From the NCBI GenBank assembly GCA_031289775.1, contig JAITOY010000008.1, forward strand, positions 1 to 51,938: DNA of 51,938 bases, in the 5' to 3' direction. The position numbers were made by a program, and so were the translations under genes. Positions within the stretch are counted from its first letter, which is position 1; each line of letters begins with the position of its first letter. A model generated the notes under the pieces. The model did not search any database and had not been told where the DNA came from. It worked only from the letters and a program-made list of their open reading frames with translations. This DNA comes from Synergistaceae bacterium. Lineage in GTDB: Bacteria; Synergistota; Synergistia; Synergistales; Synergistaceae. This document shows, piece after piece, positions 41,671 to 50,453 of this stretch.

Positions 41671-43440
41671 TTGAAGCTGCGTTTCGAGGACTTCAAACCG
41701 TACATGAGAGTTCTGACGTACTGCCGTCCGTATGCGGGAAGGCTCCTCGCGGCCTTTTTCTGCATGGCGTTATCCGCGGCTTTCGAAATTGCTCCCCCCT
41801 GGCTGGTCAAAAACATGATAGACGACGTGCTCGCCAAGGGCGATTGGGCGATGCTAACTCTGATAGCAGTCGGGATGGTGGCGCTCTGCGCCTTTAAGGC
41901 CGCGTTCGCCTACGGCTATTCGTACCTGATGGCGTGGGTTGGGCAGAAGGTGATTATGTCTCTGCGTCTCGAACTCTACGACAAGACCCAAAGGCTCTCA
42001 CTGCGCGTCCTGTACCGCCATCGCATCGGCGAGTTCCTTTCACGAATAACCAACGACGTCGCGACGCTTCAAAGCGTGCTGTCCACAGCTGTTGTCGACC
42101 TCATCGTCAAGAGTTTCTCATTTATTGGAATACTCGGTTTTTTATTCTATATTAACTGGAAACTGACGCTCATCACGTTCACCGTCATGCCGCTCGCGGC
42201 TCTCGCCATCGACAGGGCGTCAGACAGGCTGCGCCGCATCGGCGGCGAAATTCAGGAGCAGCTCGCACAGCTCGCTGGCATCGCGCAGGAGGCGCTGTCT
42301 TCCGTGCGCATCGTGAGGTCTTTCGCGACCGAGGATATGGAGTACGAGCGCTTCAACGTCCAGAGCGGAAAACACTTCAGAGCTATCATTAAAGGCGCGC
42401 AGACAAAGGGCTTCCTCGAAGGATTTGTCGAGGTGGTTCTGTACTTGGCCATGGCGCCTATCCTCTGGCTCGGCGGCCGCGACGTTCTGGCCGGCAGGCT
42501 CACAACCGGCGAGCTCGTCGCGTTTTTAATTTACCTCGGCCTGCTGGTTCAGCCGGTGAGGGTGATATCGCGCGTCGTCAGCACGATACAGCAGGGCGTG
42601 GCGTCGGCGGAACGGATATTCGAGGTTCTCGACGAGCGCGACGAGGTCGCGGCGCCCCCGTCGCCGGCAGTTTTAAAAAACATGCTGGGCGAGATCGTCT
42701 TCGAAGACGTCTGGTTCGCGTACTACGAGGACTCTTGGGTTCTGCGCGGATTGAACCTGCGCATTAAACCGGGCGAGAGGGTCGCTGTGGCTGGGACGAC
42801 AGGCGCCGGCAAGTCCACGATCGCGGATCTGTTGCTGAGATTTTACGACCCTACGAGGGGCAGAATTCTCGTCGACGGCGTCGACCTGCGCGAGCTCGAC
42901 CTTGCCTCTTACAGACGAAAAATCGGCGTTGTGCCGCAGGATCCGGTTCTCATGAAGGGGAGCATAGCCTACAACATATCGTACGGATGCGAAAACGCGT
43001 CGCCGGGGTCCATAAAAAAGGCTGCTATTATGGCGGGCATCGACGAGTTCGTATCGTCCCTGCCTGACGGTTACGACGCCGAGGTCGGCGAACGCGGAGT
43101 CACCCTCTCCGGCGGACAGCGCCAGAGGGTAGCGATCGCGAGGGCAATAGTACGCGACCCGGTTATGCTTCTTATGGACGAAGCGACGTCGTCGCTCGAC
43201 ACGCTCGTCGAGTCGCAGGTGCAGTCGGCGATGAACGAGGCTATGAGAGGACGGACGTCTCTTGTCATAGCGCACAGACTCTCCACCATAAGGGAGGCGG
43301 ACAGAATACTCGTCCTCTGTGACGGCCGAGTCGAGGAGGAGGGCCCCCACGATGAACTGATGGCCGCCAGGGGCCGCTATTTCACGCTTTATTCCATTCA
43401 GGGCACAGAGCCGGTGAAGACAGGGCGCCCCGATGCCTGA
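41671..43440 (+). CDS. msbA: Lipid A export ATP-binding/permease protein MsbA (TTG start)
   Basis: 589-aa half ABC transporter that flips lipid A-core across the inner membrane. N-terminal six-helix domain (residues ~20-330) and C-terminal ATPase: Walker A GTTGAGKST (375-383), signature LSGGQ (479-483), Walker B LLMDEATSS, H-loop IAHRLST. The TTG start is set by its position directly after the lpxB stop and by GGAGG eight bases upstream; no closer ATG exists until MRVLTYC a few codons in. The MsbA assignment within this exporter class rests on operon context. Its end overlaps the next gene by 8 bases. Confidence 0.92.
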   Translation: MKLRFEDFKPYMRVLTYCRPYAGRLLAAFFCMALSAAFEIAPPWLVKNMIDDVLAKGDWAMLTLIAVGMVALCAFKAAFAYGYSYLMAWVGQKVIMSLRLELYDKTQRLSLRVLYRHRIGEFLSRITNDVATLQSVLSTAVVDLIVKSFSFIGILGFLFYINWKLTLITFTVMPLAALAIDRASDRLRRIGGEIQEQLAQLAGIAQEALSSVRIVRSFATEDMEYERFNVQSGKHFRAIIKGAQTKGFLEGFVEVVLYLAMAPILWLGGRDVLAGRLTTGELVAFLIYLGLLVQPVRVISRVVSTIQQGVASAERIFEVLDERDEVAAPPSPAVLKNMLGEIVFEDVWFAYYEDSWVLRGLNLRIKPGERVAVAGTTGAGKSTIADLLLRFYDPTRGRILVDGVDLRELDLASYRRKIGVVPQDPVLMKGSIAYNISYGCENASPGSIKKAAIMAGIDEFVSSLPDGYDAEVGERGVTLSGGQRQRVAIARAIVRDPVMLLMDEATSSLDTLVESQVQSAMNEAMRGRTSLVIAHRLSTIREADRILVLCDGRVEEEGPHDELMAARGRYFTLYSIQGTEPVKTGRPDA

Positions 43441-45850
43441 ATTACTCAACAGCTACCTCCGCTACGCGAGGGGCGAGAAAAAGGGGATTTCCGTCTGGTC
43501 GCTCCTCGGCCTCCTCGGCTATATGGTCAGCCCACTGATTCGCGCCCGCAACGCCCTCTACGACAGGGGCGCGCTTTGCAGCATCGACCCGCCGATACCT
43601 GTCATAAGCGTCGGCAACCTCTGCCACGGCGGTACAAACAAGACCCCCATGGTCGAGATGCTCTCGCGAAAATTCTCCGAGGCCGGTTTGTCCGTGGGGA
43701 TCGTCAGCCGGGGCTACGGCGGAGAGACAAAGTCGCCGCTCTGGGTCGGACAGGACAAGCGGAGCTCCGACAGAACAGTCACTGGGGACGAGCCGCTTAT
43801 GCTCGCCCACAGGCTGCCGAACACGAAAGTCGTGGTGTCGCGCGACAGGTACGAGGGCATCCGGTTGCTTCAAAAACTCGGCGCGGACGTCGCTGTCGCC
43901 GACGACGCGTTCCAGCACAGGCGCATGGGGCGCGACCTCGACATGGTTCTCATAGACGCTACATGCCCGTTCGGCAACGGGCGTCTCTTCCCCTCCGGCA
44001 TTCTGAGGGAGGGCGAGGGGGCGCTTTCGCGCGCCGATATAGTAGTCATCACAAAGGTGGAACAGGCGTCCGCCGAATCCATAGAGGCCACGAAGGCAAA
44101 GCTGGCGAAGTGGATCGCGCAGGAGAGAATTTTCACAGCCCGCGTTACCCTCGACTCGTGGATGGCGCTTAAAAACGGTGAGTTGGACGAGTTCGAGCCT
44201 GAATGGGGGCAAAAAGCGCCCCCAGGCAGATTCATGGCTTTCTCCGCCATAGGCCACTCCGACAGCTTTTACAGGTCGCTTCTCACGTTCGACATCGACA
44301 TACTCGAAAACAGGGCCTACCGCGACCACCACAGGTTCTCGTGGAAGGATCTCGACGACCTCGAAAGGCGGGCTTCCGAGCTGGGCGCCTCTGGTTTCAT
44401 CTGCACCGAAAAGGACATACACAACATGCCGGAGAACCCCTCGATGGTGCTCCCGCTTTACGTCCCTCGCATAACGGTCTCCGTCGACGACGACGTGAAA
44501 TTCTGGCACACGCTCACCGAGCGCGTAAGACCGAATTTCGTCGTCGCGTCGAACGGGTACGGCGAGGACGCCATCGGCGCACTGCTCGCCTCCATGCTAA
44601 AAAAACGCTTCGCGTCGGCGGAGGTCTGCGCATTTACGTTAGTAGGCACAGGCAAGGAGTACAGGGACAGGGACATCGACGTGATATCACCTCCGTCCGA
44701 GCTGCCGAGCGCCGGCATCGTCAAATACTCCCTCAGCGCGCTCCTCCGCGACTTCAGACATGGACTCAGGGGCGACATCAAAAAACAGATAGACACGTGG
44801 CGCGGACATGCCGGACGTTTCAGGACGCCTCTTTGCGTCGGCGACGTCTACCTTCTTGCCCACACGCTCTGGGGACAGGGGCTCTCCCCCATACTCGTGG
44901 CCACGGCAAAAAGCGTACTGCTCAGAGGACACTGGTGGGCAGAGCGCTGCCTGCTGAGGATGAGAGCCCGCAGAGTTTGGACCCGCGACGGAGAGACCGA
45001 GAAGGAGTTGCGCCGCGACGGCGTAGACGCTATCTTCAACGGCAACCCGATAATGGATCTCGCAATGAATGTCGAAGAGCGCGACGACCCGTGGGACGAA
45101 GGAGGGCCCCGCGTCCTTTTGCTTCCCGGCAGCCGGCCCAGGGCTTACGAGGACATATCCCTGCTGCTCGGCGCCGTTGAACTGCTCGACGAAAAAACGC
45201 CGTGTTTGTACGTCATGGTTCTCGCGCCCACCATAGACAGGGAACGCCTTATGTCGAGCGTCCAATATGAAATCGAGGACGGCTTCATCACGGTAGGAGG
45301 GGCGAGAGTCTTCCTTTTCGACGGCCCCATAGCGCGGGCGGCTCACGGCGCGGACATCCTGATAGGGCTTGGAGGAACGGCGAACCAGGTGTCAGCAGGT
45401 CTCGGCGTGCCAGTCATCTCCATCCTCGAACGTGGTAAACTTATCCAGAAAAAACTGCTTCGGGACGCGGAAATACTCGTGCCCCCTACGCCGGAGGCGT
45501 TAGCGAACGCCGCCATGAAGCTGCTTTCCGACCCAAAGAAGCGCAGCGAGATGGGAGACGCCGGAATAAAACTCTTAGGTGGGCCGGGCGCGCTCAGCGC
45601 TGTCGTCTCATATGCCTCCTCCGATCTTGGCTGGGACGCGAGAGTCAGGCTGTACGAGACGCTGCAAAGGACATGCGCGCTGGACATGCCGGAGATCCTC
45701 GAAGCGCCGAGGATAAGCAGCGAAGGCGGCAAGAAAAAACATCCCGTTCAATCCGAGGAGGTCGATGGGGGTTGGGGAATATCGGAAAAGATGAGAATCA
45801 AGGTAGCGCGGCAACTGAAGTCAATGAAAAAAAAAGCGCCTGTGGAATAG
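43433..45850 (+). CDS. lpxK: Tetraacyldisaccharide 4'-kinase fused to an LpxB-related glycosyltransferase-like domain
   Basis: 805 aa. Residues 1-~360 are LpxK, which phosphorylates the 4' position of the disaccharide. P-loop region VISVGNLCHGGTNKTPMVEML (GGTNKTP instead of the usual GGTGKTP), SRGYGG, DDAFQHRRM, GRLFPSGILREGEGAL, CTEKD. From residue ~368 a second domain begins (VVASNGYGEDAIGALLASML) and runs to ~745: LLPGSRPRAYEDI, LGGTANQVSAGLGVPVI. This resembles the 'lipid-A-disaccharide synthase-related' proteins found alone in cyanobacteria and others, with a GT-B fold. A charged tail ends the protein. A fusion of these two is not usual. Substrate of the second domain is unknown. Confidence 0.88.
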   Translation: MPELLNSYLRYARGEKKGISVWSLLGLLGYMVSPLIRARNALYDRGALCSIDPPIPVISVGNLCHGGTNKTPMVEMLSRKFSEAGLSVGIVSRGYGGETKSPLWVGQDKRSSDRTVTGDEPLMLAHRLPNTKVVVSRDRYEGIRLLQKLGADVAVADDAFQHRRMGRDLDMVLIDATCPFGNGRLFPSGILREGEGALSRADIVVITKVEQASAESIEATKAKLAKWIAQERIFTARVTLDSWMALKNGELDEFEPEWGQKAPPGRFMAFSAIGHSDSFYRSLLTFDIDILENRAYRDHHRFSWKDLDDLERRASELGASGFICTEKDIHNMPENPSMVLPLYVPRITVSVDDDVKFWHTLTERVRPNFVVASNGYGEDAIGALLASMLKKRFASAEVCAFTLVGTGKEYRDRDIDVISPPSELPSAGIVKYSLSALLRDFRHGLRGDIKKQIDTWRGHAGRFRTPLCVGDVYLLAHTLWGQGLSPILVATAKSVLLRGHWWAERCLLRMRARRVWTRDGETEKELRRDGVDAIFNGNPIMDLAMNVEERDDPWDEGGPRVLLLPGSRPRAYEDISLLLGAVELLDEKTPCLYVMVLAPTIDRERLMSSVQYEIEDGFITVGGARVFLFDGPIARAAHGADILIGLGGTANQVSAGLGVPVISILERGKLIQKKLLRDAEILVPPTPEALANAAMKLLSDPKKRSEMGDAGIKLLGGPGALSAVVSYASSDLGWDARVRLYETLQRTCALDMPEILEAPRISSEGGKKKHPVQSEEVDGGWGISEKMRIKVARQLKSMKKKAPVE

Positions 45851-46659
45851 GAGAAGGAGACCTCGTAATCGTCGCCGGCCCCTGTTTGCTCGAGTCGCCG
45901 GAGCTCGGGATGAGAATAGCGGAACGACTGCGCGCGGAGTGCGAGTCGCGCGGATTCGGTTATATTTTCAAAGCGTCGTTCGACAAGGCTAACCGCACGT
46001 CGCTGCATGGCGAAAGAGGCCCCGGACTCGATACAGGGCTCGAATGGCTCGCAAAGATACGCCGGGAGGCCGGCGTTCCAGTCATAACTGACATTCACGA
46101 GCCGAATCAGGCGGCGCCAGTCTCGGAGGTAACAGATATGCTCCAGATACCGGCGTTCCTTTGCAGACAGACCGATCTGCTCGTGGCGGCGGCCAGAACC
46201 GGCAGAGCGCTCAATATCAAAAAGGCACAGTTCCTCGCGCCGGAGGACATGGCGTACGTCGTCGAAAAATGCCGGAAGTCAGGGGCAGGGAATGTCATCC
46301 TCTGCGAGCGCGGCACGACGTTCGGCTATCATCAGCTCGTGGTCGACTTCCGGTCGCTTGTATCGATGCGGGGGCTCGGCTGCCCAGTGATGTTCGATGC
46401 CACCCACAGCGTCCAGTGCCCTGGCAGCATAGGCGTCTCTAGCGGAGGCGACAGACGTTTTGCCCTGCCGCTTGCGAGGGCGGCGCTCGCCATAGGTATC
46501 GACGCTCTCTTTATGGAGGTGCACCCGGATCCGGACAGCGCCAAAAGCGACGGGCCGAATATGATCCGTCTAGACAAGATCCCCTGGCTGCTCGACCAGA
46601 TTCGCGCGGTCGACGACCTGTCGAGGAAGACCCTTGGTTTCGCGGAACTCGACTGGTAA
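45772..46659 (+). CDS. kdsA: Kdo-8-phosphate synthase (TTG start, overlaps lpxK)
   Basis: Condenses phosphoenolpyruvate and arabinose-5-phosphate to Kdo-8-P. About 295 aa: VIVAGPCLLES, FKASFDKANRTSLHGERGPGL, TDIHEPNQAAPV, FLCRQTDLL, NIKKAQF, FDATHSVQCPG, EVHPDPDSAKSDGPN. The only plausible start codon in frame ahead of GDLVIVAGP is TTG 45772, ten bases after GAGGAGG, inside lpxK and overlapping it by 79 bases. A nine-A tract at the overlap is discussed as a finding. The metal Cys of metal-dependent KdsA may be the one in VAGPC. Confidence 0.93.
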   Translation: MGNIGKDENQGSAATEVNEKKSACGIGEGDLVIVAGPCLLESPELGMRIAERLRAECESRGFGYIFKASFDKANRTSLHGERGPGLDTGLEWLAKIRREAGVPVITDIHEPNQAAPVSEVTDMLQIPAFLCRQTDLLVAAARTGRALNIKKAQFLAPEDMAYVVEKCRKSGAGNVILCERGTTFGYHQLVVDFRSLVSMRGLGCPVMFDATHSVQCPGSIGVSSGGDRRFALPLARAALAIGIDALFMEVHPDPDSAKSDGPNMIRLDKIPWLLDQIRAVDDLSRKTLGFAELDW

Positions 46660-46666
46660 ACACAAA

Positions 46667-47683
46667 ATGGACGGATACGGCAGGCCCCCTTTTGAGAGGG
46701 AGGAGGAACTTTGCTCCGACGAGGAACTCATAGAACTCGGCAGCGGGATCCTTGCGGAGGAGGCGAAGGCGCTAAATCGAACCGCTGGCCGGCTTGACAG
46801 CGGGTTCGTCAGAGCGGCGAGGCTCATCGCCTCGTGCAAGGGGCGTATAATCGTCTCCGGGCTTGGAAAGTCGGGTCTCGTCGGCAGGAAAATAGCATCG
46901 ACGTTCGCCTCCCTCGGCATACCGGCGTTTTTCCTCCACGCGGCGGAGGGTTCTCACGGCGACCTCGGCATGGTCTGCCCCGACGACATCGGACTTTTTA
47001 TAAGCAACAGCGGAGAGACCGCCGAGCTGCTCTCGCTTCTGCCCTACTTCAGGCGCATTGGCGCGTCCGTCATTGCCATGACGGGAAGGGGCGCTTCGAC
47101 GCTGACCCATGACTCCGACATATTTATCGACGTCGGCGTCGAGCGCGAGGCTGACCCGCTCGGCCTCGCGCCGACAAGCAGCGCGACGGTTCAGATGGCC
47201 GTTGGAGACGCGCTCGCGGGAGTCTTCACGAGGTTGCGGAGGCTTGGCCCTGAAGACTTCGCCCTCTTTCACCCTGGTGGAGCTCTGGGAAGGAGCCTGC
47301 TCCTGCGCGTCCGCGACATCATGGGGACCGGCGACGCGCTCCCGACGACTAGGCTTGGCTCGACAGTGAGAGACGCGCTCTTCGAGATAACGAGCAAGGG
47401 ATATGGCACAACTGTCATCGTAGACGACGAAGGCGCGCTTCGCGGAATATTCACGGACGGAGACCTGCGCCGAATTATGGAGAGGTGCGGGAACGCCGCT
47501 ATGGATCTGCCGATCGAGGAGGGAATGACAAATTCACCGAAGACGATCGAGCCGAACAGGCTCGCGTCCGAGGCGGTAAGAGTGATGGGGAGGCTTGAGA
47601 TCTCGGTCCTTGTGGCGCTGGAGGGAAAGCGTCCGGTTGGGATAATCCACTTGCACGAGCTTCTTAAGGCCGGGCTCTCGTAG
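46667..47683 (+). CDS. kdsD: D-arabinose 5-phosphate isomerase
   Basis: Converts ribulose-5-P to arabinose-5-P, the sugar used by KdsA. 338 aa. SIS domain with IIVSGLGKSGLVGRKIASTFASLG, HAAEGSHGDLGMV (catalytic His), ISNSGETAELL, APTSSATVQMAVGDALA, FHPGGALG; then two CBS domains (from VRDIMGTGDALPTT and EGMTNSPKTIEPN). CBS pairs commonly bind nucleotides. ATG 46667 lies eight bases after the kdsA stop; an upstream TTG at 46634 inside kdsA is less likely. One base before the waaA start. Confidence 0.95.
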   Translation: MDGYGRPPFEREEELCSDEELIELGSGILAEEAKALNRTAGRLDSGFVRAARLIASCKGRIIVSGLGKSGLVGRKIASTFASLGIPAFFLHAAEGSHGDLGMVCPDDIGLFISNSGETAELLSLLPYFRRIGASVIAMTGRGASTLTHDSDIFIDVGVEREADPLGLAPTSSATVQMAVGDALAGVFTRLRRLGPEDFALFHPGGALGRSLLLRVRDIMGTGDALPTTRLGSTVRDALFEITSKGYGTTVIVDDEGALRGIFTDGDLRRIMERCGNAAMDLPIEEGMTNSPKTIEPNRLASEAVRVMGRLEISVLVALEGKRPVGIIHLHELLKAGLS

Positions 47684-48955
47684 ATGAGCCTGGCTCTTCG
47701 AGCTTACGCCGCCGCCTCCTCCGTTGCGTTTCCCTTCATAAAAAACCGTCTGAGAAAAACTCTATCGACCGGTTTCGATGAGCGATGCGGGGCGTACAGG
47801 AGAGAAAAACTCGACGCGATTAGAGGCGCCAAGACGTTTTGGCTTCACGCGGTATCGGTCGGAGAGGTACAGGCCGCCAGCCCGATAGTCGCTAAGATCG
47901 GCCGGTCGGGCTGGGATGGTGCGATGATACTGTCGACGGTGACTGAGACCGGCGCGCAAAGCGCTGGCGAATCTATGGGGGACAGGATAGCGGCGCACGT
48001 CTACGCGCCGCTCGACGTTCCGCGTATCGTCAGGAAGGCCTGTGAGGCACTGAGACCTATGGCTTATGCCAGCATGGAGATCGAGGTCTGGCCGAACCTG
48101 CTCTCGGAGCTGCGCTTGCGCGGTGTGCCGCGATGTCTGTTGAACGCGCGGATATCGGACAGGGGCTGGCAGCGTGTTTCGTACATGAAAAGCGCCATCC
48201 GCGAGGCTTATGAGCTCTTCGACATGATACTCGCCAGAAGCGACGAGGACGCGCGCCGAATAGCCGCCATCGGAGTGAGCGCGGCGAAAATACGAGTTAC
48301 TGGCGACAGCAAGATCGACGCCATAATCGAGCGGAGGGAGACAGCGTCGGGCGAACTGCCATTGCTCGCGAAGCGTCTGTCACTCGGGAAAGAGCCGGTA
48401 TTCGTGGCCGGCAGCACTCGCAAGGGCGAGGACGAGGTCGTGCTTCGCGCGTTCGCCGGCCTGAGATCGGGCCCCGACACGAAGGGCGCGAGGCTGATAA
48501 TCGCCCCGCGCCACCCGGAGATGGCGGCGGCTATAGCGAAAATGGCCTCGGCGACTGGCCGCGTCTCGCTTTTCTCGGAGCTTGGTGAAGGTGAAGCGCC
48601 AGAGATCATAGTGGTGGACGTCATAGGAGCGCTTTACGGGCTTTACGGACTCGCGACCGCCGTCTTTGTAGGCGGCAGCCTAGTGCCAAGCGGCGGGCAG
48701 AACATATTGGAGCCGGCTAGCTGGGGAATTCCCATACTACATGGGCCTTACATGGATGACTTCGCCGAACCGACAGCCGAGCTGGATGCGTTCGGCGCGG
48801 CTTATCGCGTCGAGAGGGCGGAGGATATCGAGATCCTCTGGCGCGGCGCGGCGCTCGGCGCGCTGCCCGACTCGTCCGCCATCTGCACCGAATATTTCGC
48901 AAGCAGATCCGGCGCGGCGACAAGAGCATGGATATACCTCGAAAGATACCTGTAA
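47684..48955 (+). CDS. waaA: 3-deoxy-D-manno-octulosonic acid transferase
   Basis: Transfers Kdo from CMP-Kdo to lipid IVA, inner membrane face. 423 aa, GT30. Motifs in order: FWLHAVSVGEVQAA, EIEVWPNLLSEL, LLNARISDRGW, GDSKIDA, GSTRKGEDEVVLRAF, IIAPRHPEM, FVGGSLVPSGGQNILEPASWGIPIL. All usual GT30 landmarks are retained, so it is taken as the main Kdo transferase. Starts immediately after the kdsD stop. A diverged copy follows 32 bases later. CMP-Kdo synthetase (kdsB) is not in the window. Confidence 0.94.
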   Translation: MSLALRAYAAASSVAFPFIKNRLRKTLSTGFDERCGAYRREKLDAIRGAKTFWLHAVSVGEVQAASPIVAKIGRSGWDGAMILSTVTETGAQSAGESMGDRIAAHVYAPLDVPRIVRKACEALRPMAYASMEIEVWPNLLSELRLRGVPRCLLNARISDRGWQRVSYMKSAIREAYELFDMILARSDEDARRIAAIGVSAAKIRVTGDSKIDAIIERRETASGELPLLAKRLSLGKEPVFVAGSTRKGEDEVVLRAFAGLRSGPDTKGARLIIAPRHPEMAAAIAKMASATGRVSLFSELGEGEAPEIIVVDVIGALYGLYGLATAVFVGGSLVPSGGQNILEPASWGIPILHGPYMDDFAEPTAELDAFGAAYRVERAEDIEILWRGAALGALPDSSAICTEYFASRSGAATRAWIYLERYL

Positions 48956-48987
48956 AAAAGCGGGATTAAGGGGGCGTTATATATCCG

Positions 48988-50307
48988 ATGAAACTTTTTT
49001 TATACCGAACTTTGACATTTTTCATAAAACCTTTTGTTCGCCCTCTGCTCACTCTGCGAAGGAGACGCGGGCTCGAGACCGACGACAAGGCGCGAGTAAA
49101 CGAGCGCCTCGGCGAACCGAGCGTAAAACGCCCGGACGGGCGAGTCCTGTGGGTGGATGCGCTGAGCGTCGGGGAGGGCAACTCCGTGTTGCCGGTCATA
49201 GATTACATTCTCGAGGAATACCCGGACGCGCACATCCTAGTTACGACAACGACCGTGACCGGCGCGGCCAACATGCGAGAAAAACTCAAGGGCAAGCGTG
49301 CGATTCTCCAGTTTCTCCCCGTCGACCGCCGAGCTTATGCCGAAAAATTTCTCGGGTACTGGAGGCCCTCCATCGGTTTTTTTGTCGATAGCAACTTCTG
49401 GCCAAACATACTGCTCGCGGCGCAAGGGCGGCAGATTCCGTTGATATTGCTGAACGGCCGGGTGTCCGACAGATCATACACGCGGTGGATGAAAAACAAA
49501 AAAATTATCTCGCGCCTTATGCGCGCGTTTGTCTTCGCGTTCGCGAAGTCGGAGAGGGACGCGGAAAAACTCTCCGACATGGGCATAGGGGAGGTAATTT
49601 GCGTGGGAAACATGAAGTATGGCGCGCCGCCTCTGGCCTATGACCCGGAAGAGTTAAAAGCGCTCGCCCTGATCGCCGACGGCCGAAAAACGTGGGTAGC
49701 GTCCGTCACGCACGCCGGCGAGGACGAGATGATACTGCGCGCTCATTTGTCCGTCAGGACGGAATTCCCCGGCGCGCTTTTAATTCTGGCGCCCCGCCAC
49801 CCCAACAGGGGCGGCGACATATCCGAGCTCGCGGAAAAATCTGGTTTCAGAACAGCCCTCGCCTCCGCCGGCGGAAGGATCTGCCCGGACACGGATGTTT
49901 TCGTCTTCGATGTTTTGAGCGCGTTGAATACGTTAGGCGCGTTCGGCGATCTCGGCCTTTTTTACTCATACTCCGACATAGTTTTCGTTGGCGGCTCCCT
50001 GCTGCCGACGTTGCACGGACACAACCCGATGGAGCCGGCGCGCTTGCGCGCGGCAATCCTGTCCGGCCGCAACGTCGACAGCTTTTTCGAGACCTACGAG
50101 ATATTGGAGAGCGAGAACGCCGTAATTTTGGTCGACGAAGAAAAGGATCTCAGCGAGCGAGTAAAACACCTGATGTCCGACCCGGAACTCCTCACCGGAT
50201 ATCGGGAGAGGGCGTTCGAAATAGCCGAACGAGAGGCCGCCGTCCTCGACAGGACAAGAGAGCGTCTCAAGTCAGTGCTCGGAGGAATATTGAGGGCGGA
50301 ACAATAA
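48988..50307 (+). CDS. Second, diverged Kdo transferase-like glycosyltransferase
   Basis: 439 aa, GT30-like, with a hydrophobic N-terminus LYRTLTFFIKPFVRPLLTL. Compared with the first copy, LHAVSVGE is VDALSVGE and the EIEVWPN segment is VDSNFWPN, losing the conserved acidic residues. LLNGRVSDRSY, GNMKYGA, ASVTHAGEDEMILRAH, LAPRHPN and FVGGSLLPTLHGHNPMEPA remain. It could add a second Kdo, use a different sugar or acceptor, or be inactive. It has its own start (ATG 48988 after AAGGGGGCG) and is the last gene of the operon. Confidence 0.85.
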   Translation: MKLFLYRTLTFFIKPFVRPLLTLRRRRGLETDDKARVNERLGEPSVKRPDGRVLWVDALSVGEGNSVLPVIDYILEEYPDAHILVTTTTVTGAANMREKLKGKRAILQFLPVDRRAYAEKFLGYWRPSIGFFVDSNFWPNILLAAQGRQIPLILLNGRVSDRSYTRWMKNKKIISRLMRAFVFAFAKSERDAEKLSDMGIGEVICVGNMKYGAPPLAYDPEELKALALIADGRKTWVASVTHAGEDEMILRAHLSVRTEFPGALLILAPRHPNRGGDISELAEKSGFRTALASAGGRICPDTDVFVFDVLSALNTLGAFGDLGLFYSYSDIVFVGGSLLPTLHGHNPMEPARLRAAILSGRNVDSFFETYEILESENAVILVDEEKDLSERVKHLMSDPELLTGYRERAFEIAEREAAVLDRTRERLKSVLGGILRAEQ

Positions 50308-50422
50308 ACCCGGACGTGCGTGCGGTCAGACCCGGCCAAACGTTACCTTGACGTCAAAAGACAATATCTCAGAGGCGTTCACACATAAGGCGCGTCCTGT
50401 CTTTTGAGCGGAGGCAAAACAC

Positions 50423-50430
50423 TGTATAAT
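50423..50430 (+). promoter_or_regulatory. Promoter candidate for the Rpn-like gene
   Basis: TGTATAAT, a consensus TATAAT (50425-50430) preceded by TG, 24 bases before the TTG start. A TTTTGA at 50402-50407 is correctly spaced (17) as a weak -35. Confidence 0.5.
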
Positions 50431-50453
50431 GGCCGAAGCGGGGGTGATCTCGT

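Noticed and set aside
43442-44509. 355-codon minus-strand frame opposite lpxK
   Set aside because: Antisense to conserved LpxK motifs and no ribosome binding site.
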